Position numbers and translations under genes: made by a program. Below the pieces are notes generated by a model that saw only the letters and a program-made list of their open reading frames with translations, did not search any database and had not been told where the DNA came from. Positions 55,650 to 64,000 of a stretch of DNA of 64,000 nucleotides are shown here, piece after piece. Source of the stretch: Rhodobacter sp. (lineage in GTDB: Bacteria > Pseudomonadota > Alphaproteobacteria > Rhodobacterales > Rhodobacteraceae). How positions within the stretch are numbered: position 1 is the first letter of the stretch; each line of letters opens with the position of its first letter. The DNA lies in contig JASJDP010000008.1 in NCBI GenBank assembly GCA_030065095.1, positions 1 through 64,000 on the forward strand, written 5' to 3'.

Positions 55650-57971
55650 GTGCCGTCATTCTCAAATACCCTCGAGCAAGCGATCCACTCGGCGCTGGCC
55701 CTGGCAAACGCCCGCCGGCATGAACTTGCGACGCTGGAACATCTGCTGCTGGCGCTGATCGACGAACCCGATGCCGCCAAGGTGATGCAGGCCTGCAGCG
55801 TCGATCTGGAGGCGCTGCGCAAGACGCTTGTGGAATTCATCGACGAAGACCTCAACACGCTGATCACCGATGTCGACGGGTCAGAGGCGGTGCCGACCGC
55901 CGCCTTCCAGCGCGTCATCCAGCGCGCCGCGATCCATGTGCAGAGTTCCGGCCGGACCGAGGTGACCGGCGCCAACGTGCTGGTGGCGATCTTTGCCGAG
56001 CGCGAATCGAATGCCGCCTATTTCCTGCAGGAACAGGACATGACCCGGTACGACGCGGTCAATTTCATCGCCCATGGCGTTGCCAAGGACCCGTCCTTCG
56101 GCGAAACCCGCCCGGTGACCGGCGCCAGCGATCTGGAGGAGGAGGCGCAGACCTCCGACGACGACAACAAAGGCGAATCGGCCCTGGCAAAATACTGTGT
56201 CGATCTGAACACCAAGTCGCGCAAGGGCGACGTCGACCCGCTGATCGGCCGCGAGCACGAGGTCGAACGCTGCATTCAGGTACTGTGCCGCCGGCGCAAG
56301 AACAATCCGCTGCTGGTGGGCGATCCCGGCGTCGGCAAGACCGCCATCGCGGAAGGTCTGGCGCATAAGATCGTCAACGGAGAGACGCCTGACGTGCTGC
56401 GCGGCGCCACGATCTATGCGCTCGACATGGGCGCGCTTCTGGCCGGCACCCGGTATCGCGGCGATTTCGAAGAGCGGCTGAAGGCCGTCGTCAGCGAGCT
56501 GGAGGATCATCCGGACGCGATCCTGTTCATCGACGAGATCCACACCGTCATCGGTGCCGGAGCGACGTCCGGCGGGGCGATGGACGCCTCGAACCTGCTG
56601 AAGCCCGCGCTGCAGGGCGGCAAGCTGCGCTGCATGGGCTCGACGACCTACAAGGAGTTCCGCCAGCATTTCGAAAAGGATCGTGCGCTTAGCCGCCGGT
56701 TCCAGAAGATCGATGTGAACGAGCCGACGGTCGACGACACCGTGAAGATCCTCAAAGGGCTGAAACCCTATTTCGAGGAGCATCACGAGATCAAGTATAC
56801 GTCCGATGCCATCAAGTCGGCGGTGGAACTGTCGGCGCGCTACATTCACGACCGCAAACTGCCCGACAAGGCCATCGACGTCATCGACGAGGCCGGCGCG
56901 GCGCAGCACCTGCTGGCCGACAGCAAGAAGCGCAAGACCATCGGCGCGAAAGAGATCGAGGCCGTGGTGGCCAAGATCGCCCGCATCCCGCCCAAGAACG
57001 TCTCGAAGGACGACGCCGAGGTGCTGAAGGATCTCGAACCGACGCTGAAGCGCGTCGTCTTCGGCCAGGACCCGGCGATCGCCGCGCTCAGTTCGGCGAT
57101 CAAACTGGCCCGCGCCGGTCTGCGCGAGCCGGAAAAGCCCATCGGCAACTACCTTTTTGCCGGCCCGACCGGCGTCGGCAAGACCGAGGTCGCAAAGCAG
57201 CTGGCCGACACGCTCGGCGTGGAACTGCTGCGGTTCGACATGTCCGAATACATGGAGAAACACGCCGTCAGCCGCCTGATCGGCGCGCCTCCGGGCTATG
57301 TCGGGTTCGACCAGGGCGGCATGCTGACCGATGGCGTCGATCAGCATCCGCATTGCGTGCTGCTGCTGGACGAGATCGAAAAGGCCCACCCGGATGTCTA
57401 CAACATCCTGTTGCAGGTGATGGACCACGGCAAGCTGACCGACCATAACGGCCGGCAGGTGGATTTCCGCAACGTGATCCTGATCATGACCACCAATGCC
57501 GGGGCGCAGGAGCAGGCCAAGGAGGCCATCGGGTTCGGCCGCGACCGGCGCGAGGGCGAGGATACGGCGGCCATCGAACGCATGTTCACCCCGGAATTCC
57601 GCAACCGGCTGGATGCGGTGATCAGCTTTGCGCCGCTGCCGATGGAGGTGATCCTGCAGGTGGTCGAAAAGTTCGTCCTGCAGCTCGAGGCGCAGCTGAT
57701 GGACCGCAACGTGACCATCGAACTGACCAAGCCCGCCGCCGAATGGCTGGCGAACAAGGGCTATGACGACAAGATGGGCGCGCGTCCCCTGGGCCGGGTA
57801 ATCCAGGAAAACATCAAGAAGCCGCTGGCCGAAGAGCTGTTATTCGGCAAGCTCGCCAAGGGCGGTATCGTCAAGGTCGGCATCAAGGACGGCGAACTGG
57901 ACCTGCGCATCGAAGAGGCCCAGGCCCCGCGCCTGTCGTCCAAGAAGCCGCCGCTGCTGACGGCGGATTGA
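55650..57971 (+). CDS. clpA: ATP-dependent Clp protease ATP-binding subunit ClpA
   Basis: A 773-residue AAA+ unfoldase that feeds ClpP. The N domain (residues 1-145) begins with [20 protein letters not shown]. The first AAA module has Walker [17 protein letters not shown] near residue 224. The second has [17 protein letters not shown] near 505, with [20 protein letters not shown]. The ClpP-contact loop is expected near [13 protein letters not shown]. The GTG start at 55650 has AAGGAG nine bases upstream. No clpS gene lies directly upstream. The stop overlaps the start of an M23 peptidase gene. Confidence 0.97.
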   Translation: MPSFSNTLEQAIHSALALANARRHELATLEHLLLALIDEPDAAKVMQACSVDLEALRKTLVEFIDEDLNTLITDVDGSEAVPTAAFQRVIQRAAIHVQSSGRTEVTGANVLVAIFAERESNAAYFLQEQDMTRYDAVNFIAHGVAKDPSFGETRPVTGASDLEEEAQTSDDDNKGESALAKYCVDLNTKSRKGDVDPLIGREHEVERCIQVLCRRRKNNPLLVGDPGVGKTAIAEGLAHKIVNGETPDVLRGATIYALDMGALLAGTRYRGDFEERLKAVVSELEDHPDAILFIDEIHTVIGAGATSGGAMDASNLLKPALQGGKLRCMGSTTYKEFRQHFEKDRALSRRFQKIDVNEPTVDDTVKILKGLKPYFEEHHEIKYTSDAIKSAVELSARYIHDRKLPDKAIDVIDEAGAAQHLLADSKKRKTIGAKEIEAVVAKIARIPPKNVSKDDAEVLKDLEPTLKRVVFGQDPAIAALSSAIKLARAGLREPEKPIGNYLFAGPTGVGKTEVAKQLADTLGVELLRFDMSEYMEKHAVSRLIGAPPGYVGFDQGGMLTDGVDQHPHCVLLLDEIEKAHPDVYNILLQVMDHGKLTDHNGRQVDFRNVILIMTTNAGAQEQAKEAIGFGRDRREGEDTAAIERMFTPEFRNRLDAVISFAPLPMEVILQVVEKFVLQLEAQLMDRNVTIELTKPAAEWLANKGYDDKMGARPLGRVIQENIKKPLAEELLFGKLAKGGIVKVGIKDGELDLRIEEAQAPRLSSKKPPLLTAD

Positions 57972-58930
57972 AACCGCTCGCCCTGGCGATCGCGCTTGGC
58001 GCAACGACAGCCGCGGCGGATGCGCCGCGGCTTTCCTTTCCGCTTGACTGCGACCTTGGCGAAACCTGTTTCGTCCAGAACTACGTCGACCGGGACCCGG
58101 GACCGGATCATGCCGATTTCGGCTGCGGCGCGCTCAGCTATGACGGGCACAAGGGGACCGACTTTGCCCTTCCCAGCATTGCCGCCATGCAGGCGGGCGT
58201 CGATGTGCGCGCTGCTGCGCCCGGCCGCGTCCGCGGCCTGCGCGACGGTATGGCAGACGCCGTTTTCGCCGAAGACATGGTCGACGCGCTCGATGGCCGC
58301 GATTGCGGCAACGGCGTGGTGATCGATCACGGGCAAGGCTGGCAGACCCAGTACTGCCACCTCAAGCAAGGCAGTCTCGCGGTCGACCAGGGCCAGACCG
58401 TCGCCGCCGGCGATGTGCTCGGCCAGGTCGGCCTGTCGGGCCGCACCCAGTTCCCGCATCTGCACGTCTCGGTCCGCAAGGACGGCGAAACCGTCGACCC
58501 GTTCCAGCCCGATGGCGGCGCCACCTGTGGCGATGCCGGTAACGCGCTTTGGGCCGACGATATCGCCTATGTGTCCGGCGGGATGATCGCCGCCGGATTC
58601 TCGTCGACCCTGCCAGACTATGCCGACATAAAAGCCGGAACTGCCGGTGCAGTTCAGATCGGCGCCACCGCCGAGGCCCTTGTCATGTGGGTCTACCTGT
58701 TCGGCGGGCGCGCGGGTGACCGGATCGCCTTTGACATCGACGGCCCCCGCCGGGACTTTCTGGTTCAGGAAACCGAACTGACCAAGACCCAGGCCCAGCT
58801 CTTTCGCGCAGTCGGCCGGAAACGCAAGACAGCCCCTTGGGCCGATGGCGTCTATTCCGGCACCGCGACGCTGATCCGCGACGGGGCCGAGATCGACCGG
58901 ATCTCCGCTCAGGTGTCAGTCGCACCGTAG
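57968..58930 (+). CDS. M23-family (LytM) metallopeptidase
   Basis: A 320-residue exported protein starting at a TTG that overlaps the clpA stop (TTGA). The signal peptide [20 protein letters not shown] supports that start. The zinc motif is in SYDGHKGTDFALPS near residue 60 (HxxxD), with the second motif GRTQFPHLHVSVRKDG near residue 164 (HxH). These match active LytM endopeptidases that cut peptidoglycan cross-bridges, although a catalytic partner could still be required. The C-terminal ~120 residues form an extra domain of unknown role. Confidence 0.88.
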   Translation: MKPLALAIALGATTAAADAPRLSFPLDCDLGETCFVQNYVDRDPGPDHADFGCGALSYDGHKGTDFALPSIAAMQAGVDVRAAAPGRVRGLRDGMADAVFAEDMVDALDGRDCGNGVVIDHGQGWQTQYCHLKQGSLAVDQGQTVAAGDVLGQVGLSGRTQFPHLHVSVRKDGETVDPFQPDGGATCGDAGNALWADDIAYVSGGMIAAGFSSTLPDYADIKAGTAGAVQIGATAEALVMWVYLFGGRAGDRIAFDIDGPRRDFLVQETELTKTQAQLFRAVGRKRKTAPWADGVYSGTATLIRDGAEIDRISAQVSVAP

Positions 58931-59009
58931 CGCGCCGTCCGAGCCGTTTGCGGGGCCCGTGATGTCTCGGCGGTGCAACCCGCCCGGCTGCGGACGGAAA
59001 GGGCCGCCG

Positions 59010-62000
59010 CTATTTCTCGGTCAGTTTCAGCTCGATCCGCCGGTTTTGCGCCCGCGCCTCGGGTGAGATCCCCGGATTGATCGGCTGGAACTCACCAAAC
59101 CCCGCTGCGGCCAGCCGGTAGGGCGGGAATCCCAGCTCGTCGATCATGAACTGAACCACCGACAGCGCCCGCCCCTGGCTCAGCTCCCAGTTGTTGGCGT
59201 ATTTCCCCGCGCTCGACAGCGGAACGTTATCGGTATGTCCGTCGACCCGGAGGACCCAGTCGATCTCGGGCGGAATGTCACCGGCAACGTCGCTCAGGAT
59301 CGCCACCACCCGTGCGATCTGCGCCCGCCCCTCGGGCGCCAGTGAGACATCGCCGATCGGGAACAGGACCTCGGATGAGAACACGAACCGGTCGCCCTCG
59401 ATCCGCACGCCCTCGCGCCCCGCCAGAACCTCGCGCAGCTGGCCGAAGAAATCCGACCGGAACTGTTCCAGCTGCTTGGCCTTTTCCTCCAGCTCGCGCC
59501 GCAACGCCTCCTCGGCATCCGCCCGCCGCTTTTCCTCGGCTGCCACGCGCGCCAGCGCGGTGTTCAGCTGACTGCCCAGTGCGTTGATCTGAACCTGCGC
59601 GTCCGCTTCCTGTGCGGCGGCGGCATCCAGCAACGCCTGCAACGACCCCAGCTGGGACCGCAGCGCCGCCACCTGTTGGTTCAGAACCTCGGTTTTCCGC
59701 AGCGAGTCGGCGGATTTCGCCTCTTCCTCCGCCAGCGCCGCATTCGCGACCCGAAGCAGGGCGTCCCGTTCCTCTGCCTCGGTCAACGCCCGCCCGATCT
59801 CCAGCTCGGCCTGCGCCTTTGCCGCCAGCGCGGCGGCCAGCTGTTCGCGCAGATCCTGTTCGCTGCCCGCAGCCGAGGCGCGCAACGCCTCGATCTGCGC
59901 CCGGGCATCGGCGAGGTCGTTCTCGGCCGTCTCTTTCCCGGCCAGCGCCGCCATCAGCCGTTCGGTCAGGTCACCCTCTGCCGCCCGTGCGGCCGCAAGC
60001 AGGGTCAGTGTCTCTTCCGCCTCGCGCCGCTTTTCTTCCAGCGCCAGCGTCATCGCCGTCAGTTCCGCATCGGCGTTCTTCAGCCGCTCGCGCAGTGCCT
60101 CCGCCGCGGCCGCATCCGCCAGGCGCTGCCGCTCTTCGTCGGTCAGCCGGCTCTGGACATCCGCCAATTGCTCGCGCAGCCGCTCGGCAGCCGCCTGTTC
60201 GGCCAGCCTTGCCGCCTCTTCTGCATTCAGATCGTCCTCCAGCGCCGCCAGCCGTTGCCGCAACTCTTCCGCCGCCGCCCGCTCGGCCAGCCGCGCCGCC
60301 TCTGCGTCGGTCAGGTCCCGTTCGGCCCCGGCCAGCCGCCGCCGCATTTCCTCCAGAGCCGCCTGTTCGGCCAGCCGCGCGGCGTCGGTTTCGCTCATCT
60401 GGTCGACCATGCTGTCAAGGCTGCGCCGCATCTCTTCGGCTGCCGCCAGCTGGGCCAGCCGTTCGGCCTCGGTTTCGGACAGTGTCGTCTCGATATCCGC
60501 AAGCCGCTGCTGCAGCGACGCGACCACCGCCGCCTCGGCCAGCCGCGCCTCTTCCTCGGCGTCCAGCGACAATGCCAGATCGGCGACCCTCCGCCGCAAC
60601 GATTCCGCCGCCGCGGCTTCGGCCAGCCGCCGCTTCTCTTCCTCCGACAGCGTGCCTTGCGTCTCTGCGAGCTGCTTCTGCAGCGCGGCGACCGTCGCCT
60701 GCTCGGCCAGCCGCGCCGCCTGTTCGTCGTCCAGCGCCGCATCGGCTTCGGCCAGCTGGCGGCGCAATGCCTCTGCCGCGGCCAGCGCGGCTGCCCGCGC
60801 ATCTTCCTCGCCGGCCAGCGCCAACTGAAGCTGCTGTAGACGCGTGGTCAGATCGTCCCTTGCAGCGGCCAGTGCGGCGATCTCGGCCTCGGCGGCGGCG
60901 CGGGCGCTGTCGAGTTCACCGGACTGCCGCCGCAAAAGCTCGGCTTCCGCCAGCGCGGCAAGGCGTGCCGTCTCTTCTTCGCTGAGCGATGCCTGCGTCT
61001 CGTCCAGCCGTTCCTTCAGCGCCGCGATGGTGGCCTGCTCGGCCAGCCGCGCGGCCTGTTCGTCGGTCAGCGCGTCCTCGGACTGCGCCAGTTGATCGCG
61101 CAATGCCGCCACCTGCGCCAAGGCGGTCTGCAGCGCGTCCTCTTCGCCGGACAACGCGAGTTGAAGCTGCTGCAGCCGCACCGTCAGGTCGTCCCGCGCC
61201 GCCGCCGTCGCGGTCGCCTCGGCCTCGGCCGCGGCGCGCGCGGCATCCATCGCCGCCAGCGACGCTTCCAGACGCAGGATCGACTGCCGGAGCGTCTCTG
61301 CCTCTGCCGCGGTGGCCCGAACGCTGCCTTGCGCGGCCTCGGCCTCGGCCATTGCGGCATCCCGCGTGGCCTCTGTCTCGGCCAGGGACGCCTCGAGCCG
61401 CGCCAGCCTTGCCTGCAGCGACTCGCGCTCGATGCTGCCGGCCAGTTGCGCCGCCTCTGCCGCGCTGAGGTCCGTCTCGGTAACGGCCAGGCGGTCGCGC
61501 AGCTCGGCCAACAACGCCAGGCTATCCCGCTTCGCCGTCTCCTCGTCGGCCAGCGCCGCCTGCAACGCCAGGATCTGGTCGCGCAGCGTGGCGCCCTCGG
61601 CGCGGGCCGCCGTCACCGCTGCCGTTTCGTCATCCAGCGCCGCCTGCAGCTGCGCCAGCCGTTCGTTGAGCACCGTGTTCTCGGACTGCGATCCCTGCAA
61701 CCGCGCCAGGGCATCGGCCAGCGAGGTATCCCGCGCCGCGACCCGGCCCCGCAGATCCGCAATCAAGGCCTCCAGCGCCGCGCGCCGTTCCGCCGCCAGA
61801 CGGGCCGCCTCGGCACCTTCGTCGATCTCGTCCCGCGCCTGCGCCAGCGCCAGTTGCAGCGCCTCCTGATCCGAGATCAGCTGGGCATTTTCACCCCGCA
61901 GCGCGTCAAGATCCGCCGCCAGCACCGCGCCTTCGGTCCGGGCGGCATCCCGTTCGGCCAGGAGCGAGGCCACCTGTGCCTCGAAACTGGTGATCCGCGC

Positions 62001-62366
62001 CGCCTGGGCCGCCAGATCCTCGGCCTGCTGTGCGGTCTCGGACTGCAGGGCGGCGATCAGCGCCGATTGCGCCGCCTCGGTCGCGCGCGCGTCTTCCAGC
62101 GTCGCGGTCAGGGTGCCGACGTTTTCCTCCAGCTCGAACGCTCGCCGCTGTTCCAGACCCAGCGCCTGGGCCAGGGCGTTGACCTCGGCGCTCAGCTCGT
62201 CCAGCTCGCTTTCCTGGCCCGAAATCGTCTCGCGCAGCACGTATTGCACGACCATGAAGATGGTCAGCACGAACATCAGCACCAAAAGAAGCCCGGTCAT
62301 CGCATCGACGAAGCCGGGCCAGATGTTGCCCGACATGCGCTGCACGGATCTGCGGGTCAGTGCCAT
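59010..62366 (-). CDS. MotB/OmpA-like protein with giant coiled coil
   Basis: An 1118-residue protein. Residues ~14-45 (MSGNIWPGFVDAMTGLLLVL, then MFVLTIFMVV) form one membrane helix with an acidic residue just before it, like the proton-site helix of MotB, TolR and ExbD. Residues ~50-960 are a continuous Ala/Glu/Leu/Arg coiled coil. Much of it is in exact 28-residue units (EAARLAERAAAEELRQRLAA plus 8 more), and a 112-residue block (4 x 28) is duplicated. Residues ~985-1118 are an OmpA-type peptidoglycan-binding domain (VLRVDGHTDNVPLSS, then YRLAAAGFGEFQPINPG and AQNRRIELKL). It lies 3 nt after the ExbB/MotA-like gene. Function unknown. Confidence 0.85.
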   Translation of the reverse strand: MALTRRSVQRMSGNIWPGFVDAMTGLLLVLMFVLTIFMVVQYVLRETISGQESELDELSAEVNALAQALGLEQRRAFELEENVGTLTATLEDARATEAAQSALIAALQSETAQQAEDLAAQAARITSFEAQVASLLAERDAARTEGAVLAADLDALRGENAQLISDQEALQLALAQARDEIDEGAEAARLAAERRAALEALIADLRGRVAARDTSLADALARLQGSQSENTVLNERLAQLQAALDDETAAVTAARAEGATLRDQILALQAALADEETAKRDSLALLAELRDRLAVTETDLSAAEAAQLAGSIERESLQARLARLEASLAETEATRDAAMAEAEAAQGSVRATAAEAETLRQSILRLEASLAAMDAARAAAEAEATATAAARDDLTVRLQQLQLALSGEEDALQTALAQVAALRDQLAQSEDALTDEQAARLAEQATIAALKERLDETQASLSEEETARLAALAEAELLRRQSGELDSARAAAEAEIAALAAARDDLTTRLQQLQLALAGEEDARAAALAAAEALRRQLAEADAALDDEQAARLAEQATVAALQKQLAETQGTLSEEEKRRLAEAAAAESLRRRVADLALSLDAEEEARLAEAAVVASLQQRLADIETTLSETEAERLAQLAAAEEMRRSLDSMVDQMSETDAARLAEQAALEEMRRRLAGAERDLTDAEAARLAERAAAEELRQRLAALEDDLNAEEAARLAEQAAAERLREQLADVQSRLTDEERQRLADAAAAEALRERLKNADAELTAMTLALEEKRREAEETLTLLAAARAAEGDLTERLMAALAGKETAENDLADARAQIEALRASAAGSEQDLREQLAAALAAKAQAELEIGRALTEAEERDALLRVANAALAEEEAKSADSLRKTEVLNQQVAALRSQLGSLQALLDAAAAQEADAQVQINALGSQLNTALARVAAEEKRRADAEEALRRELEEKAKQLEQFRSDFFGQLREVLAGREGVRIEGDRFVFSSEVLFPIGDVSLAPEGRAQIARVVAILSDVAGDIPPEIDWVLRVDGHTDNVPLSSAGKYANNWELSQGRALSVVQFMIDELGFPPYRLAAAGFGEFQPINPGISPEARAQNRRIELKLTEK

Positions 62367-62369
62367 GGC

Positions 62370-63557
62370 CTAGCCCCGGCCGACCGGGGTTCTTTCGCGC
62401 TCGCGGGCCAGCATGCGCACCGCCTTGGTCAGCGCGGCGATGTCGCCGCGCAGGTTGATCGTCGATTCCTGCCGCCCGGCGGACATCTCTTCGAGGATCC
62501 TGAGCAGCTGCACGTCGATCGACCGCAGCCGCATGCGGCTTTCGGCATCCACATGCCCCGCGCCGGCCTGTGCCTCTAGCACCTCGATCAGCTTGGCCTG
62601 GCTCTCGGCAATCCGGTCCATGGCCCGGGCGCCGGCATCCTCGCGGTCCATCCGCTCGGTCATGGCCTGGATCGAATCCGCCAATTGGCCCAGACGCTCG
62701 TCCACCATGGACCGGCTGATGTCGGACTGGGTATAGATCGCCTGCAGGCTTTCCATCTGCTCGGCCATATGGTCCAGCACCGCGACAACAGCGTCCTGGT
62801 CCGTCGCACCCTCGCCGTCGCCCGAGGAAAAGCCAAGCCGGGTGATCGTCGACAGCCATTCCTCCAGCTCGCGGTAGAACCGGTTCTGGCCATGGCCCGC
62901 AAACAGCTCCAGCAGACCCACCACCAGCGAGCCGGCCAGGCCCAGAAGCGACGAGGCAAAGGCCACGCCCATGCCGCCCAGTTGCGCCTCGAGTCCCGTC
63001 ATCAGGCGGTTGAAGACGGCGATCCCCTCTTCACCCTCTTGCGGAGCCAGCGAGCGGATCGTGTCCACCACCGCCGGCACCGTGGTCGCCAGGCCATAGA
63101 ACGTGCCCAGCAGTCCAAGGAAAATCAGAAGGTTGACGATATATCGCGTTATGTCACGCAACTCGTCGATCCGGGTGGCGACGGAATCCAGAATGGACCG
63201 CGCCGAGGACGAGCTGATCTGCATCCGGGCGCCCCGGGTCCGCAACAGCGCGGCCAAGGGCGCCAGCAGCCGGGGCGCCTTGGACGTCTGGTATTCCGGC
63301 TGGCCCCGGGCAAAGCCCAGGATCCAGTTCACCGACAGAAACAGCTGTGCCACCTGCCAGAAACAGGCGAAGACCCCGATCACGAAGACAAAGACGATGA
63401 ACCCGTTCAGATAGGGGTTGGCGGCAAAGACCGACTGGACCCGCGGCAATGCGAAAAACGCTCCGACGCCGACAAGCCCCAGCACGACCAGCATCAAGAC
63501 GATCTGGCGCACAGGTTGGGAAAAGAACGGCTCGGCCTCGCGATCCGGCTGGTCCAT
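62370..63557 (-). CDS. MotA/TolQ/ExbB-like proton-channel protein
   Basis: A 395-residue inner-membrane protein. There are two N-terminal helices (VLMLVVLGLVGVGAFFALPR and IVFVFVIGVFACFWQVAQLF). The MotA/ExbB domain has its two channel helices near residues 140-235: YIVNLLIFLGLLGTFYGLAT and MGVAFASSLLGLAGSLVVGL. A ~150-residue cytoplasmic tail of helices follows (DHMAEQMESLQAIYTQSDIS). It is the first gene of a two-gene unit with the OmpA-like protein, and the two almost certainly form one complex. It lacks nearby tolA, tonB, pal or flagellar genes. Confidence 0.87.
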   Translation of the reverse strand: MDQPDREAEPFFSQPVRQIVLMLVVLGLVGVGAFFALPRVQSVFAANPYLNGFIVFVFVIGVFACFWQVAQLFLSVNWILGFARGQPEYQTSKAPRLLAPLAALLRTRGARMQISSSSARSILDSVATRIDELRDITRYIVNLLIFLGLLGTFYGLATTVPAVVDTIRSLAPQEGEEGIAVFNRLMTGLEAQLGGMGVAFASSLLGLAGSLVVGLLELFAGHGQNRFYRELEEWLSTITRLGFSSGDGEGATDQDAVVAVLDHMAEQMESLQAIYTQSDISRSMVDERLGQLADSIQAMTERMDREDAGARAMDRIAESQAKLIEVLEAQAGAGHVDAESRMRLRSIDVQLLRILEEMSAGRQESTINLRGDIAALTKAVRMLARERERTPVGRG

Positions 63558-63582
63558 CTGGACGTGTCCTGACGCTAGTTGT

Positions 63583-63591
63583 TGTGGATAA
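63583..63591 (-). promoter_or_regulatory. DnaA box (TGTGGATAA)
   Basis: A perfect DnaA box on the minus strand, 26 bp upstream of the start of the MotA/ExbB-like gene, inside the 81-nt gap to chaC. No other intergenic motif is obvious here. Confidence 0.5.
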
Positions 63592-63638
63592 GATACGGGC
63601 GAATGCTGCGCCTGCCAACACCCCCTAGCATTTCGGCC

Positions 63639-64000
63639 TTAATTTGCAAGGGTGCGTACCTTTTCGGCCAGCCAGGTCAGATCGGCGTCCTCGATCCCCA
63701 ATTCTTCCAGATGCAACGCGGTGTTATACAGGTATTCGGTGTTCGGCCCGCGCCCGCCCACCGCCGTGGCAATGATCCCGGCCTGCTCTTCCAGGGGCAA
63801 TCCGCCGCAATATTGCACATGTTCCGTATCGACCACATAGGCCAGCGCCTCGACTTGGCGGCCGTCCTGCAGGTCGACGGGCAACTGCTTTTCCAGATAG
63901 GCCGACGAAATCAGCTCGCGCTCGCGCAGATACTCCAGCGTTTCCGGCGCACGCGTCGGGGTCACGGCAAAGGCCAGCCCGTGGCATTCGGTCTCGGGAT
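63639..64000 (-). CDS. chaC: ChaC-like gamma-glutamylcyclotransferase, 3' part
   Basis: The frame runs off the right edge. The visible ~120 residues include ECHGLAFAVTPTRAPETLEY, LRERELISSAYLEKQLPVDL and PLEEQAGIIATAVGGRGPNT. They match the C-terminal half of ChaC proteins, which degrade glutathione to 5-oxoproline and Cys-Gly in the cytoplasm. The GTG at 63965 is internal, since HGLAFAV before it is conserved. It lies upstream of the motor-like pair on the same strand with an 81-nt gap. Confidence 0.88.
   Translation of the reverse strand, partial: PETECHGLAFAVTPTRAPETLEYLRERELISSAYLEKQLPVDLQDGRQVEALAYVVDTEHVQYCGGLPLEEQAGIIATAVGGRGPNTEYLYNTALHLEELGIEDADLTWLAEKVRTLAN

Noticed and set aside
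59612-62579. Long plus-strand frames and a repetitive pattern that could suggest a CRISPR or tandem-repeat array
   Set aside because: The periodicity is the 84-bp codon repeat of the coiled-coil gene on the minus strand. There are no constant repeats with unique spacers.
59010-63557. Assignment as a Zorya defence system
   Set aside because: Only ZorAB-like parts are present. The long tail is on the wrong subunit and no ZorC/D/E-like genes flank the pair within the window.

Overview
The window is a GC-rich, densely packed bacterial chromosome segment. Gene content and style point to an alphaproteobacterium of the Rhodobacteraceae (Roseobacter group). Indicators are an atpHAGDC-type F1 operon without the Fo genes, DUF2125 and DUF1489 proteins, a Hint-domain protein, a PetP/LdtR-like MarR regulator, a B12-dependent ribonucleotide reductase, CtrA-like TTAA-N7 sites, an FnrL-like box and the order UbiH-family hydroxylase / amidase / aminotransferase / ftsK / lolA. 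No phage, integrase, transposase gene, CRISPR array or tRNA was seen.

Layout. 1-0.5 kb: 5' part of pmbA, running into a near-perfect fold-back repeat at the window edge, most likely an assembly or amplification chimera. 0.9-7.4 kb: housekeeping enzymes (HAD phosphatase, MaoC hydratase, ribF, ycgN-like, threonine aldolase, alpha/beta hydrolase, DsbA-like isomerase, prs). 7.5-12.9 kb: an H-type lectin-domain protein, then the F1 ATP synthase operon on the minus strand, ending in a strong terminator. 13.5-16.6 kb: a predicted exported phosphatidylserine-decarboxylase-like protein with its own promoter, convergent with a DUF2125 protein. 16.7-22.5 kb: SDR and enoyl-CoA hydratase pair, HNH protein, MscS channel, GST, GFA protein, ribA. 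22.7-25.5 kb: a CenR-like response regulator, a candidate FNR-controlled small RNA, and a CHASE histidine kinase preceded by CtrA-like sites. 25.6-30.3 kb: exonuclease III, a leucine-rich-repeat membrane protein of mixed base composition, then a thioredoxin-TPR / LON-domain / Trm112 operon.

30.3-40.4 kb: the UbiH-family, amidase, aminotransferase, ftsK, lolA block, a lytic transglycosylase, hspQ and DUF1489. 40.5-45.9 kb: nrdJ, an LpxR-like lipid A deacylase, a Hint-domain protein and rpsD. 46.0-52.5 kb: a secreted coiled-coil protein, an ankyrin protein coupled to two small membrane proteins, an aspartate aminotransferase, an XRE regulator coupled to sdhE, and a MarR regulator. 52.9-53.0 kb: the SRP RNA gene on the minus strand. 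53.1-58.9 kb: LysE exporter, methyltransferase, gloB, and clpA coupled to an M23 peptidase by a TTGA overlap. 59.0-63.6 kb: a two-gene MotA/ExbB-like plus MotB/OmpA-like unit whose B subunit carries a roughly 900-residue coiled coil built of 28-residue repeats. The right edge cuts a ChaC gene.

The least-explained items are four. First, the motor-like pair at 59-63.6 kb. Second, a dispersed palindromic repeat family, with three copies carrying a ~140-bp core and two 79-bp short forms. Third, the putative anaerobic small RNA at about 23.42 kb. Fourth, intergenic DnaA-box and CtrA-like sites upstream of nrdJ, the Hint gene, the CHASE kinase and the motor-like pair. All functional calls come from reading the sequence; no database search was run.
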